Positions 12,478 through 20,826 of a DNA stretch of 21,423 bases are shown here, piece after piece. Numbering within the stretch: position 1 is the first letter of the stretch; the number at the start of each line of letters is the position of its first letter. Source of the stretch: CADCVW01 sp035644935 (GTDB lineage Bacteria; Pseudomonadota; Alphaproteobacteria; Sphingomonadales; Sphingomonadaceae); NCBI GenBank assembly GCA_035644935.1, contig DASQNO010000063.1, positions 1-21,423 of the forward strand. The letters are read 5' to 3'. Below the pieces are notes generated by a model that saw nothing but the letters and a program-made list of their open reading frames with translations, was not told the DNA's origin and searched no databases. A program made the position numbers and the translations under genes.

Positions 12478-14457
12478 ATGCCCGATTTGTTCTCATCCGC
12501 GTCGGCCGTCCCGCACACCTACGACGCCTCCTCCATCGAGGTTCTGGAAGGGCTGGAGCCGGTCCGCCGCCGCCCCGGCATGTATATCGGCGGCACGGAC
12601 GAGCGCGCCCTGCACCACCTGGCCGCCGAAGTGCTCGACAACGCCATGGACGAGGCGGTGGCCGGGCACGCCAACCGCATCGAAGTGACGCTGGAGGTCG
12701 GCAACCGGCTGACCGTCACCGACAATGGCCGCGGCATTCCCGTCGACCCCCATCCCAAGTTTCCGGGGAAGTCGGCACTGGAGGTCATCCTCACGACGCT
12801 GCATTCCGGCGGCAAGTTCTCCGACAAGGCCTACCAGACGAGCGGCGGCCTGCACGGCGTCGGCGTCAGCGTCGTCAACGCGCTGTCATCGGACACGGTG
12901 GTGGAGGTCGCGCGCGACAAGCAATTGTATCGGCAGAGCTTCGTGCGCGGCGCCCCGGTGACCAAGCTGGAAAAGTTGGGCGCCACCGTTAACCGCCGGG
13001 GCACGCGGTTGAGCTTCGTACCCGATACCGAGATCTTCGGGTCTGGATCGGTTTTTCGACCCGCGCGGCTGCACCGGCTGGCCCGGTCCAAGGCCTATCT
13101 GTTCGCGGGCGTGGAGATCCGGTGGAAGTGCGATCCCGCGCTGATCGACGACGACACGCCTGCCGAAGCCGTGTTTCAGTTCCCGGGCGGGGTCGCCGAC
13201 CATCTCAAGGAACAGGTCGGCGAGCGAGAGTGCGCAACGGCCGAGTTCTTCGCAGGCCGGCAGGAGTTCGGACCGGGGCAAGGTTCGGTGGAATGGGCGG
13301 TCGCGTGGCCGCTGTGGTCCGAAGGTTCGGGCTCCTACTACTGCAACACGATCCCCACGCCCGACGGCGGCACGCATGCTCAGGGCATCCGCGCGGCGCT
13401 GTCCAAGGGCCTGCGCGCGTTCGCGGAGCTCGTTGGCCAAGGAAAGAAGGTCAGAGACCTCGACGCCGATGACGTCATGGCGGGATCGGAGCTGATCCTG
13501 AGCCTCTTCATCCGCGACCCGCATTTCCAGAGCCAGACCAAGGACCGCCTGACCAGCCCGGAGGCGGCGCGTATGGTCGAACAAGCGGTGCGTGACCAGT
13601 TCGACCATTTCCTGACCGATCACATGGACCGCGGCCGGGCGCTGCTCGCCTTCGTGCTCGACCGCATGGACGACCGCCTGCGGCGGCGGGCCGAACGCGA
13701 GGTCAAGCGCAAGACGGCGACATCGGCACGCAAGCTGCGGCTGCCAGGAAAGCTCACGGACTGTGCCAATGACGACCCGCAGGGCACTGAAATCTTTATT
13801 GTCGAGGGCGACAGCGCCGGCGGTTCGGCGAAACAGGCGCGCGATCGCAAGACGCAGGCGGTGCTGCCGATCCGCGGCAAGATCCTGAACGTCGCGTCCG
13901 CAACGCGGGACAAGATTCGCGCCAACAGCGAAATCGCCGACCTGACGCTGGCGCTGGGCTGCGGCACGCGCGAGGCGTGCGACCCCGATGCGCTCCGCTA
14001 CGAACGCATCGTCATCATGACGGACGCGGACGTCGACGGGGCGCACATCGCGACGCTGCTGATGACCTTCTTCTTCCAGGAAATGCCGGAACTCGTTCGG
14101 CGCGGGCACCTATATCTGGCGCAGCCGCCGCTCTACCGCCTCACTGTCGGCGCCAAGAGCCTGTACGCGCGCGACGATGCGCACCGCGCACAGATCGAAG
14201 CCAAGGAGTTCAAGGGCAAGAGCGTCGACGTCGGACGTTTCAAGGGACTGGGCGAAATGAACCCCAATCAGCTGCGCGAAACCACGATGGATCCTGCCAC
14301 GCGCAACATGATCCGCGTCACTCTTCCCGCCGAGTATGAAGACCGTGCGCTCGTCCGAGACCTCGTCGAACGGCTGATGGGCCGCAACCCGGAGCACCGC
14401 TTCGCCTTTATCCAGAGCCGCGCAGCGACCGTCGACGAGGACGCGATCGACGCCTGA
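12478..14457 (+). CDS. parE: DNA topoisomerase IV subunit B
   Basis: ParE is the ATPase subunit of topoisomerase IV, which with ParC unlinks daughter chromosomes. At 659 residues it is the short ParE type, without the insert typical of many GyrB proteins. The GHKL ATPase motifs are EVLDNAMDEA (51-60, with N55 for magnesium), TDNGRGIPV (81-89) and GGLHGVGVSVVNALS (123-137). The TOPRIM domain has EGDSAGGSAKQARDRKTQAV with the catalytic E443, PIRGKILNV, and the metal-binding DADVDG with D516, D518 and D520. The C-terminus KGLGEMNPNQLRETTMDP is also typical. It runs toward apaG, with 12 bases between the stops and no visible terminator. Confidence 0.97.
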   Translation: MPDLFSSASAVPHTYDASSIEVLEGLEPVRRRPGMYIGGTDERALHHLAAEVLDNAMDEAVAGHANRIEVTLEVGNRLTVTDNGRGIPVDPHPKFPGKSALEVILTTLHSGGKFSDKAYQTSGGLHGVGVSVVNALSSDTVVEVARDKQLYRQSFVRGAPVTKLEKLGATVNRRGTRLSFVPDTEIFGSGSVFRPARLHRLARSKAYLFAGVEIRWKCDPALIDDDTPAEAVFQFPGGVADHLKEQVGERECATAEFFAGRQEFGPGQGSVEWAVAWPLWSEGSGSYYCNTIPTPDGGTHAQGIRAALSKGLRAFAELVGQGKKVRDLDADDVMAGSELILSLFIRDPHFQSQTKDRLTSPEAARMVEQAVRDQFDHFLTDHMDRGRALLAFVLDRMDDRLRRRAEREVKRKTATSARKLRLPGKLTDCANDDPQGTEIFIVEGDSAGGSAKQARDRKTQAVLPIRGKILNVASATRDKIRANSEIADLTLALGCGTREACDPDALRYERIVIMTDADVDGAHIATLLMTFFFQEMPELVRRGHLYLAQPPLYRLTVGAKSLYARDDAHRAQIEAKEFKGKSVDVGRFKGLGEMNPNQLRETTMDPATRNMIRVTLPAEYEDRALVRDLVERLMGRNPEHRFAFIQSRAATVDEDAIDA

Positions 14458-14469
14458 GCGCGGGGAAAG

Positions 14470-14898
14470 CTAACGCGCGACCGGCGGCCCGATCAACGCG
14501 AAACGCGGAATCGCAACGTCGAACCTCGCGCCGTCTTCGCCGACCATCTGGTAGCCCCCGGTCATTGCGCCGGTCGGGGTGTTCAGCGGGCAGCCCGATA
14601 CGTAATCGAACGATGCGCCAGGCGCGATCAGCGGCTGTTCGCCAACCACCCCTTCTCCTTGCACTTCGTGCCGGGCGCCACGGCCGTCGATGATCGTCCA
14701 GCTGCGGCTGAGCAGTTGCACGGTGCGCGCGGAGTCGTTCTCGACGCGGACGTGATAGGCCCAGAACCAGCGGCTGTTCGCCGGATCCGACTGTTCGGCG
14801 AAGTAGCTGACCGCGACCCGCACGGTGATACCGCGCGTGGTGGCGGAGTTGGGGAAGAGCGCGTGCGCGGCTGCGGCGGAGAGGCCATTCGATGACAT
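14470..14898 (-). CDS. apaG: ApaG family protein (Co2+/Mg2+ efflux-associated)
   Basis: ApaG is a small beta-sandwich protein; the Salmonella homologue (CorD) affects cobalt resistance and magnesium efflux, and the biochemical role is unclear. From the ATG at 14898 it has 142 residues; E. coli ApaG has 125. An upstream TTG at 14934 would add 12 residues without family similarity. Conserved stretches are RWFWAYHVRVEND (43-55), VQLLSRSWTIIDG (60-72), EVQGEGVVGEQPLIAPG (78-94) and the TPTGAMTGGYQM loop (108-119). It follows recO by 45 bases, so it is probably on the same transcript. Confidence 0.95.
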   Translation of the reverse strand: MSSNGLSAAAAHALFPNSATTRGITVRVAVSYFAEQSDPANSRWFWAYHVRVENDSARTVQLLSRSWTIIDGRGARHEVQGEGVVGEQPLIAPGASFDYVSGCPLNTPTGAMTGGYQMVGEDGARFDVAIPRFALIGPPVAR

Positions 14899-14943
14899 GT
14901 CTGACGATCTAGGGTTTGCGCCCGGCCCGTACAATGCGTGCGA

Positions 14944-15675
14944 TCATCCGCCTGCCCTGCGCAGCCGGTCGACCAGCCGCTCGCGCGCGGCAAGGACGTT
15001 GGCGCGGCGTTCGATCAGGATGTCGCGGGCCAGGAAGTGGCCGGTGATGGCAAGACCTGCCAAGATGTCGGGCCAGTCCGCCGCTCCACCCGAGGTTAGA
15101 AACGACGGCAGGTCTAGCAGGCGGTCGCGATAGCCCTCGGCGGCGGCGGCGCTGACCGCCGCACCGCTGCGCGGACTGACCGCCACCAGATCCTTGGTCG
15201 CATCGGTCACCACGCAGCGGTCGAGCGCCAGACCAAACCCCAATTCCGCAAGAACCAGCAGTTCGTATCGCACCAGCGCCGCCGCCCAGCCGCGCGCGCT
15301 GGGCGCCGACTCGATCGCGGTCAGCACGCCGTCGAGTGCCTGATGCACGGCCGGGTAGGTCTGTCCTTCCGGCAGAGCGGCGGCGGCCAGCGCGCACACC
15401 CAATCGATTGCCGACGCGGCAAGCGCTTCCTCCAGCAGCGCGGCGCGAGAGCGGACGAGTTCCACCGACAATTGCGGCAGTTGCGCTTCGGTTCGCGCGC
15501 GGTAGCACGCGGCCACGACATTGCCGGGGATCAGCACCGGGCGCAGCCGCCGCGAACGGCCGCCGCGGACATAACCCGCCTGCACGCCGTCCGCCGGCGT
15601 CAGCGCGCGCACGATCGCGCCGTGCTCGCCGTGATGCAGGACCGCGATGACGATGGCCCGTGTGTCCAGGTGCAT
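14944..15675 (-). CDS. recO: DNA repair protein RecO
   Basis: RecO works with RecR and RecF to load RecA on gapped DNA coated by single-strand binding protein. The 243-residue protein has the family architecture: an N-terminal OB-fold (about 1-75: AIVIAVLHHGEHGAIVRALT, then GYVRGGRSRRLRPVLIPGNVV) and a helical C-terminal domain. The latter contains RYELLVLAELGFGLALDRCVVT (about 136-157), the best-conserved RecO block. It lies downstream of uvrC, separated by 112 bases that hold a palindromic repeat, and upstream of apaG. Confidence 0.93.
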   Translation of the reverse strand: MHLDTRAIVIAVLHHGEHGAIVRALTPADGVQAGYVRGGRSRRLRPVLIPGNVVAACYRARTEAQLPQLSVELVRSRAALLEEALAASAIDWVCALAAAALPEGQTYPAVHQALDGVLTAIESAPSARGWAAALVRYELLVLAELGFGLALDRCVVTDATKDLVAVSPRSGAAVSAAAAEGYRDRLLDLPSFLTSGGAADWPDILAGLAITGHFLARDILIERRANVLAARERLVDRLRRAGG

Positions 15676-15696
15676 GGCAAAAGCTTAGCACGGGAT

Positions 15697-15781
15697 GTCA
15701 TCCCAGCGAATGCTGGGATCTCGATGAGGCCAGATACCGCTCTCTCCACCCGCTGAGATCCGGGCCTGCGCCGAGATGACG
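15697..15781. repeat. Palindromic intergenic repeat, copy A
   Basis: This 85-base element has inverted ends (GTCATC at 15697, GATGAC near 15775-15780). The first hairpin is a perfect 8-base-pair stem (ATCCCAGC 15700-15707 with GCTGGGAT 15712-15719). A degenerate second hairpin lies at about 15757-15780. It fills nearly all of the recO-uvrC gap. Its order of parts matches copy B on the other side of uvrC. The form resembles REP or BIME-type dispersed repeats. No transposase is nearby. Confidence 0.7.
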
Positions 15782-15787
15782 TTGGCG

Positions 15788-17704
15788 CTACCCGCCGGCG
15801 TGGAAGTGGTCGTAAATTCCCCGCGCCATCGTCTTCGATATTCCGGGGGCCTTTTCAAGATCCTCCAGCGCCGCGCCTTTGACCGCGCGCGCGGTGCCGA
15901 AGTGCATCAGCAGCGCGCGTTTGCGCGACGGGCCAATGCCCGGCACGTCGTCCAGCGTCGTCGTCGTCAGCGCCTTGGCGCGCTTGGCGCGGTGCGCGCC
16001 GATGGCGAAGCGGTGCGCCTCGTCACGCAATCGCTGCAGGTAGAAGAGCAGAGGCGAATTCATCGGCAGCGTGACCTCGCGCCCGCCGGGAAGATGGAAG
16101 GTCTCGCGCCCGGCGTTGCGATCGGGTCCCTTGGCGACGCCGACGAGCGGCACGTCGTGGACGCCGAGTTCCGCCATGACGCCACGTACCGCCGACAATT
16201 GCCCCTTGCCGCCGTCGATCAGGATCAGGTCGGGCCATTCGCCCGACGTGCGGTCCGGATCCTCCTTCTCCAGCCGCACGAAGCGGCGCTCAAGAACCTC
16301 GCGCAACATCGCGAAGTCGTCGCCGGGCGCGGTTTCCGGCCGCTTGATGTTGAACTTCCGATACTGGCTCTTGCGCATGCCCTCCGGCCCCGCGACGATC
16401 ATCGCGCCGACCATGTTGGTGCCCATGATGTGGCTGTTGTCGTACACCTCGATGCGCTCGGGCGGCGACGGCAGGTCGAACAGTTCGGCCAGCGCCGCGA
16501 GGTTGCGCGCCTGCGTCGTCCCCTCGGCCAACCGCCGCTCGAGCGCTTCCTCCGCGTTGCGCTTGGCGTGCTTGATCATCTTGAGGTGGTCGCCGCGTTG
16601 CGGCTGACGAAGCACGACTTTCCGCCCGGCAGCCTCCGACAACGCTTCGCCCAGCAGTTCGCCCTCGATCAGATCGCGATCGAGCAGGATCTGCTTGGGC
16701 GGCGGCACGTCCTCGTAGAACTGCACGAGAAAGCTTGCGAAGACCTCATCTTCGGGCACTTCGTTGGTATGCGACGGGAAGAAGGCGCGGTGCCCCCAGT
16801 TCTGCCCACCACGGATGAAGAAGGCCTGGATGCACATGCCGCCTTCGCGGCAGGCGAGCGCGAAAATGTCCGCGTCGCCCAGCCCTTCGGCATGGATCGT
16901 CTGTGTGCCCTGAATATAGGTCAGTGCACGCAGCCGGTCGCGGTAAACGGCGGCGAGTTCGAAATCCATGTCGTTGGCGGCCGCCTCCATGAGGCCGCCG
17001 AGCTTGGCCTGCACCTGCGTCGACTTGCCGCCCAGGAACGCCTTGGCGTCTCCGACGAGTTCGGCATAATCTTCCTTGCCGATGCGGCCCGTGCACGGCG
17101 CCGAGCAGCGGCGGATCTGGTGCAGCAGGCACGGCCGCGAGCGGTTGGCGAAGAAGCTGTCGGTGCACGAACGCAGCAGGAAGAGTTTCTGCAGTGCATT
17201 CAACGTGCTGTGCACCGATCCTGCCGATGCGAATGGGCCGAAATACTGGCCGTTGGCGCGCCGCGCGCCGCGATGCTTCTGCACGCGCGGGAAGGGATGG
17301 TCGTCGCGCAGCAGGATGAAAGGAAAGCTTTTGTCGTCGCGGAGCAGCACATTGTACGGCGGCCGGAAGCGCTTGATCAGCTGCGCCTCGAGCAGCAGCG
17401 CTTCCGCCTCCGTCGCGGTTGTGACGATGGTCATCGAGCGCGTTTGCGCGACCATGCGCTGCAACCGCTTGGAGAGTCGCGACACCTGCACATAGTTGGC
17501 GACGCGGGCCTTCAGCGCCCGCGCTTTGCCGACGTACAGCACGTCACCCTTGTCGTCCTGCATGCGGTAGACGCCCGGCCTAGAGGGCAAGGTCTTAAGC
17601 ACGTTGCGGATCGCCGCGCACCCGGCCTCGAGATCGGGCGCGGAGCCCGCGCCGCGAACGGTGAAGGTGGACTTGTCCTCGGCGAAGCGATCGGTGGTGG
17701 TCAC
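15788..17704 (-). CDS. uvrC: Excinuclease ABC subunit C
   Basis: UvrC makes both incisions during nucleotide excision repair after damage recognition by UvrA and UvrB. The 638-residue protein has an N-terminal GIY-YIG nuclease (about 40-120: GVY 44-46, YVG 57-59). A cysteine cluster C180, C192, C200, C204 matches the spacing of the E. coli UvrC iron-sulfur cluster. The UvrB-binding helix pair is at about 213-262. The RNase H-like nuclease has EVYDNSHIMG (D422), D463, LIDGGKGQL (D497) and H564. Two helix-hairpin-helix motifs (about 583-637) finish it. It starts with GTG at 17704; a weak TAGG lies 8 bases upstream. Palindromic repeats lie within about 50 bases of both gene ends. Confidence 0.97.
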   Translation of the reverse strand: MTTTDRFAEDKSTFTVRGAGSAPDLEAGCAAIRNVLKTLPSRPGVYRMQDDKGDVLYVGKARALKARVANYVQVSRLSKRLQRMVAQTRSMTIVTTATEAEALLLEAQLIKRFRPPYNVLLRDDKSFPFILLRDDHPFPRVQKHRGARRANGQYFGPFASAGSVHSTLNALQKLFLLRSCTDSFFANRSRPCLLHQIRRCSAPCTGRIGKEDYAELVGDAKAFLGGKSTQVQAKLGGLMEAAANDMDFELAAVYRDRLRALTYIQGTQTIHAEGLGDADIFALACREGGMCIQAFFIRGGQNWGHRAFFPSHTNEVPEDEVFASFLVQFYEDVPPPKQILLDRDLIEGELLGEALSEAAGRKVVLRQPQRGDHLKMIKHAKRNAEEALERRLAEGTTQARNLAALAELFDLPSPPERIEVYDNSHIMGTNMVGAMIVAGPEGMRKSQYRKFNIKRPETAPGDDFAMLREVLERRFVRLEKEDPDRTSGEWPDLILIDGGKGQLSAVRGVMAELGVHDVPLVGVAKGPDRNAGRETFHLPGGREVTLPMNSPLLFYLQRLRDEAHRFAIGAHRAKRAKALTTTTLDDVPGIGPSRKRALLMHFGTARAVKGAALEDLEKAPGISKTMARGIYDHFHAGG

Positions 17705-17744
17705 GGATACGACCTAGGAGTCGGGAGTCGCAGGCGCTACCCCA

Positions 17745-17829
17745 ACATCAACCCCGCGCATGCCGGGATCTCCGTGCGATGGTCACCGTACTCTTCAGCC
17801 GCTGAGGTCCCGGCCTTTGCCGGAATCAC
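17745..17829. repeat. Palindromic intergenic repeat, copy B
   Basis: This is a diverged copy of the element at 15697-15781. A first part with GCCGGGATCTCC (17763-17774) aligns with GCTGGGATCTCG of copy A. The middle shares the pattern ending in CCGCTGAG, and the second hairpin is CCGGC-CTTT-GCCGG (about 17810-17823). It fills the gap between uvrC and atpF and ends two bases before the atpF stop codon, so it may form the 3' end of the ATP synthase mRNA. Confidence 0.6.
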
Positions 17830-17830
17830 C

Positions 17831-18403
17831 TCAGTTAGGGCGGCCCAGTCCCGCGATTGCGCGGTCGGTCATGACACGGTCGGCATCCGCGTCGTGGCGC
17901 TCCGCGATCAGGCTCGCCGCCGCGCTCGCGGCGGCATTTGCGGCGGTTGCGCGGATGTCGGCGATCGCGCTGCGCTCGGCGGCGGCTATCTTGTCCTCCG
18001 CCATGCGCGTGCGACGCTCCACAAGCAGTTCGGCGTCGGTTTGCGCCTTGGCGACGATCGCGCGAGCTTCGGCATGGGCGCGCTCGCGCGTCTGCACCGC
18101 CTCGCCCTCCGCCGCGGCGGCCTTGATCTCGTACTCGGCCTTGAGTGCTTCCGCCTCCGCGCGAAGCCTGGTCGCCTCGTCGAGCTGATCCCGGATGCCC
18201 GCGATCTTCTTGTCCAACGCACGCCCGATCGCGGCCGGCACCTTTTTCCACAGCATGATTGCGATGACGGCCAGCATGGCGATCGACACGAAAGCCGTGG
18301 CGTTCAAGCCGAACGCCGTGGGGTCGACGTAGTGCTCGGCCGCGCCGCCCGCGGTCGTACCCGCGACGCCGGCTCGGTCGCCGCTGTTCGCTGCTTCAGC
18401 CAC
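17831..18403 (-). CDS. atpF: ATP synthase Fo subunit b
   Basis: The b subunit forms half of the peripheral stalk that holds F1 against Fo. The 190-residue protein has a poorly conserved hydrophilic N-terminus (1-28), one membrane helix (about 34-52, AFVSIAMLAVIAIMLWKKV) and a long charged, Ala-rich helix (about 60-175) that forms the stalk coiled coil. It begins with GTG at 18403, overlapping the b' gene by 8 bases. It is the last gene of the Fo operon. Having both b and b' is normal for alphaproteobacteria. Confidence 0.93.
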   Translation of the reverse strand: MAEAANSGDRAGVAGTTAGGAAEHYVDPTAFGLNATAFVSIAMLAVIAIMLWKKVPAAIGRALDKKIAGIRDQLDEATRLRAEAEALKAEYEIKAAAAEGEAVQTRERAHAEARAIVAKAQTDAELLVERRTRMAEDKIAAAERSAIADIRATAANAAASAAASLIAERHDADADRVMTDRAIAGLGRPN

Positions 18404-18890
18404 GGCTCAGAGCAGCCCTGACTGCACGGCTGGCTTCGCTTCGCCCGACAGAGACGCCGGAAAGCTTGGCAACGAGGTCCTGCGCCGCGGTGGCCGCGAC
18501 ACCCTCGATCTCACTCAACGCCGACGTGGTGGCGGCGGCAAGGCGACGCTCCGCCTCCGCTGTCGTCGCCGCGATCCCGCGATCGGCTTCGGCGACGCGC
18601 GCTTCCGTCGCCTGGGCCGCTGCGGCGTTGGCTTCGTTCGCGAGCTTCAACGCCTCCGCCCGGCTGGCATCGGTGCGGACGCGATAGGCTTCCTCGATCG
18701 CATCGGCATTGCGCCGAGCGTCCTCGGCGGCCGCAAGGTCTTCCGCGATGCGCTGGTCGCGGGCATCCACGGTGCTCATGACCTTGGGCAGCATACCGCG
18801 TCCAACAACGAGGTAGATGAGCCCAAAGGTCAGAAGCAACCAGAAGAGCTGCGACGCGTAGGTCGAAGCGATCTGATCGAGTTGCGGCAT
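18396..18890 (-). CDS. atpF': ATP synthase Fo subunit b'
   Basis: This is the second stalk subunit, which pairs with b as a heterodimer. The 164-residue protein starts MPQLDQIASTYASQLFWLLLTFGLIYLVV, the typical b' N-terminus with the membrane helix (about 15-31), then RGMLPKVMSTVDARDQRI and a long Ala-rich amphipathic helix (about 45-145). It lies 12 bases after atpE and overlaps atpF. Position and the short N-terminus distinguish b' from b. Confidence 0.93.
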   Translation of the reverse strand: MPQLDQIASTYASQLFWLLLTFGLIYLVVGRGMLPKVMSTVDARDQRIAEDLAAAEDARRNADAIEEAYRVRTDASRAEALKLANEANAAAAQATEARVAEADRGIAATTAEAERRLAAATTSALSEIEGVAATAAQDLVAKLSGVSVGRSEASRAVRAALSRG

Positions 18891-18902
18891 GCCGTCGGCT
18901 CT

Positions 18903-19130
18903 TTAGGCGACGAAGAGCAGGATAACGGCGACCACGAACGCGAGCAGGCCCAGAAGCTCGGCGGCGGCGAAGCCGATGAACAGGCGGCCCTGCTGGCTGT
19001 CGGCAGCGGCCGGGTTGCGGACGGCGGCTTCGAGGAACTTGGCGAACACGTTGCCGACTCCGAGCGCGGACAGGCCGATGCCGATCGCGGCCAAACCGGC
19101 GCCGATGTACTTGGCTGCTTCTGCGTCCAT
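18903..19130 (-). CDS. atpE: ATP synthase Fo subunit c
   Basis: Subunit c makes the rotating proteolipid ring. The 75-residue protein is a helical hairpin: helix 1 (about 8-32, glycine-rich GAGLAAIGIGLSALGVG), the polar loop AAVRNPAA (35-42), and helix 2 (about 50-74) with the proton-carrying E58 in GFAAAELLGL. The ATG at 19130 has AAGGAG 8 bases upstream; the longer frame reading to 19232 runs into the atpB coding region and is not needed. It lies 46 bases after atpB. The carboxylate context AAAE fits a proton-driven rather than sodium-driven ring. Confidence 0.97.
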   Translation of the reverse strand: MDAEAAKYIGAGLAAIGIGLSALGVGNVFAKFLEAAVRNPAAADSQQGRLFIGFAAAELLGLLAFVVAVILLFVA

Positions 19131-19176
19131 GATAATAACTCCTTGTAAGTCTTTGTTTCGAAAAGGAACGAGGTTC

Positions 19177-19971
19177 TTAGTGAAGATTGACTGCGTCGTT
19201 GAGGTACAACGAGGTGAGAAGCGCGAAGACATAGGCCTGGATCGCGCAAACGAGCAGTTCGAGCATCGTGATCCCTACCATCAGCACGAAGCTGGACGCG
19301 CCGACCACCGGGGCGACCCAGGATCCGGCGTTGATCGCGTTGACCACGAAACCCGCGAGGATCTTCATCAGGATGTGGCCGGCGGTCATCGCCACGAAAA
19401 GGCGGAGCCCGAGACTGAACGGGCGTACGAGAAAGCTCATCAATTCGACCGCGAAGATCATCGGGATCATGAGAGCGGGCGTGCCGTTCGGGACGAACAG
19501 CGAGAAGAAGTGCAGCCCGTGCCTCCAGAAGCCGACGATTAGCACGATCGCGAAAGACACGATCGCCAGGATGCCGGTAACGGTCAGATGGCTTGTCACC
19601 GTGAAGGGATGCAGGCCGACGACGCCGATCGGGGCCATGCCCCAGATGTTGGCGACGAGAATGAACATGAACAGCGAGAACACGTAGGGTGTGTACTTGC
19701 GCCCTTCGGGGCCGATGTTGGCCATCATCATGTTGCCGATGAAGCTGGTGATCCCCTCAACGGCGACCTGCCAGCGGCCCGGTACCAGCTGGCGCTTCAT
19801 GCCGCCCAGCATGAAGAACCAGATCGTGCCCAGCGTCAGCAGCATGAACAAGGCGGAATTGGTGAACGCAATCTGCTGGCCCGCCAGCGTGAAGCCGTCA
19901 AAGATCGGCTGCACCTCAAACTGGTGCATGGGGTCGATCCTGCCGCTCTCCGCTGCCTCTGCACCCGCCAC
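19177..19971 (-). CDS. atpB: ATP synthase Fo subunit a
   Basis: Subunit a holds the proton half-channels beside the c ring. The 264-residue protein has about six membrane segments. The essential arginine is R190 in the signature SLGLRLFVAMTAGH (186-199). The final segment ELLVCAIQAYVFALLTSLYLNDAVNLH (about 238-264) includes the conserved Gln-Ala-Tyr part. The GTG at 19971 has GGAG 9 bases upstream and is preferred; an ATG 42 bases further in (MHQFEVQP) is the alternative. It lies 27 bases after atpI. Confidence 0.97.
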   Translation of the reverse strand: MAGAEAAESGRIDPMHQFEVQPIFDGFTLAGQQIAFTNSALFMLLTLGTIWFFMLGGMKRQLVPGRWQVAVEGITSFIGNMMMANIGPEGRKYTPYVFSLFMFILVANIWGMAPIGVVGLHPFTVTSHLTVTGILAIVSFAIVLIVGFWRHGLHFFSLFVPNGTPALMIPMIFAVELMSFLVRPFSLGLRLFVAMTAGHILMKILAGFVVNAINAGSWVAPVVGASSFVLMVGITMLELLVCAIQAYVFALLTSLYLNDAVNLH

Positions 19972-19998
19972 GTTGTTCTGCTCCGTTGGCCCGGGCGA

Positions 19999-20310
19999 TT
20001 AACGCCTGCTGGACCGCTTGATGATGTTCCAAAAGCCGGCGACGATCCCCAGGATCGTCAGGCCCACAAGGAAGCCGGGACCGGTGCCTAGGAAGCGGTC
20101 AAGGACCCAACCCACCAACGCACCGCCGAGCAAGCCCCCGATCAGGTCGGCGAGCACGCGGTTGCCGGCCGTATAAGAGGCGTCCGGTTTCCTGCGCGTC
20201 GCGCCGGTTCTGATCGCTTCCTCGGCCTGTGCGGCGCGAAGCCGCTCATCGAGCGACGCGATCCGCGCATCTTCCGGGGTAGGGTTCGCCCCAAGCTCGT
20301 CATTCGCCAT
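19999..20310 (-). CDS. atpI: AtpI/AtpZ-type ATP synthase assembly protein
   Basis: AtpI proteins assist c-ring assembly and are not part of the finished enzyme. The 103-residue protein has a charged N-terminus (1-45) and two membrane helices (about 50-70 and 78-96: ADLIGGLLGGALVGWVLDRFLG, then GFLVGLTILGIVAGFWNIIK). This is the short AtpZ/AtpI form with a Gly-rich first helix. It opens the Fo operon atpI-atpB-atpE-atpF'-atpF, behind an AAAGG ribosome site and the promoter at 20382-20410. Confidence 0.9.
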   Translation of the reverse strand: MANDELGANPTPEDARIASLDERLRAAQAEEAIRTGATRRKPDASYTAGNRVLADLIGGLLGGALVGWVLDRFLGTGPGFLVGLTILGIVAGFWNIIKRSSRR

Positions 20311-20381
20311 CTTCGCACCTTTGTTGCCCAGAGCGGGGCAAGCACGAACATGCCGGCAGACGAGCCCGCCAAGGCGCGGAC

Positions 20382-20410
20382 CGTCTAGAAAAGGGACGGT
20401 GGCAAGTCAA
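20382..20410 (-). promoter_or_regulatory. Probable promoter of the ATP synthase Fo operon
   Basis: TTGACT (20405-20410) and TAGACG (20382-20387) are exactly 17 bases apart on the minus strand. Transcription would start near 20375, leaving a leader of about 65 bases before atpI. The -35 box lies just past the hairpin that follows ydbL. Confidence 0.5.
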
Positions 20411-20414
20411 CCGG

Positions 20415-20437
20415 GACGCGGCACGGCTCGCCGCGTC
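20415..20437 (-). terminator. Hairpin between ydbL and the atpI promoter
   Basis: A perfect 8-base-pair GC-rich stem (GACGCGGC 20415-20422 with GCCGCGTC 20430-20437) closes a 7-base loop. It begins 6 bases after the ydbL stop. There is no U tract, so it is either a weak terminator or a 3'-end stabiliser that separates the two operons. Confidence 0.5.
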
Positions 20438-20443
20438 TGGCGA

Positions 20444-20824
20444 TCAGCTGCAATAGGCCGGCAGCTCGACCGCGCCTTCGCGCTTGCGCCAGACGCCGTC
20501 GGGAAGGCGGTAGAACTGCCCCGGTTGCACCTTGTTCTTGAACAGGCCGCACGCGGTTGCCACCGCTACTTCCTGCACGGTGGCGCCGCGGGTGCGCGCG
20601 ATCTCCGTGTAAAAGGCCCGCCGCTTGATGTTGATCGCGTTGACTTGGTCGCGAACGCTCGACGGCGCGGAGTCCACCACGCCGAGATACCCGTCGGCCT
20701 GCTCGCCGACAGCGCCCGACGCGCGCAGCGTCGCGCTCTCGTCACCCTGCGCGACCACGGCGCTGGAGGCAAAAGCAGCCGCGCCCACGGCGGCGGCCAC
20801 CATCAGCTTCATCTTGGCTCGCAT
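20444..20824 (-). CDS. ydbL: YdbL family protein (DUF1318)
   Basis: This 126-residue secreted protein has a signal peptide ending VVA|Q near residue 25. The DUF1318 region follows (about 34-122): GEQADGYLGVVDSAPSSVRDQVNAINIKRRAFYTEIA, then GLFKNKVQPGQFYRLPDGVWRKR. In E. coli ydbL is encoded with ydbH and ynbE, whose products bridge the inner and outer membranes for lipid transport; the role of YdbL is less clear. It starts 2 bases after the ynbE stop, so it is the last gene of that operon. In-frame ATGs at codons 5 and 8 are possible starts and leave the signal peptide functional. Confidence 0.88.
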   Translation of the reverse strand: MRAKMKLMVAAAVGAAAFASSAVVAQGDESATLRASGAVGEQADGYLGVVDSAPSSVRDQVNAINIKRRAFYTEIARTRGATVQEVAVATACGLFKNKVQPGQFYRLPDGVWRKREGAVELPAYCS

Positions 20825-20826
20825 CG

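Noticed and set aside
14458..14469. Terminator between convergent parE and apaG.
   Set aside because: Only 12 bases separate the stops and no hairpin with a U run is visible on either strand.
15776..18421. An 881-codon open frame on the plus strand.
   Set aside because: It is antisense to uvrC and atpF, both of which have full catalytic or structural motifs. Long antisense frames are common in high-GC DNA, and the translation is low-complexity Arg/Ala/His.
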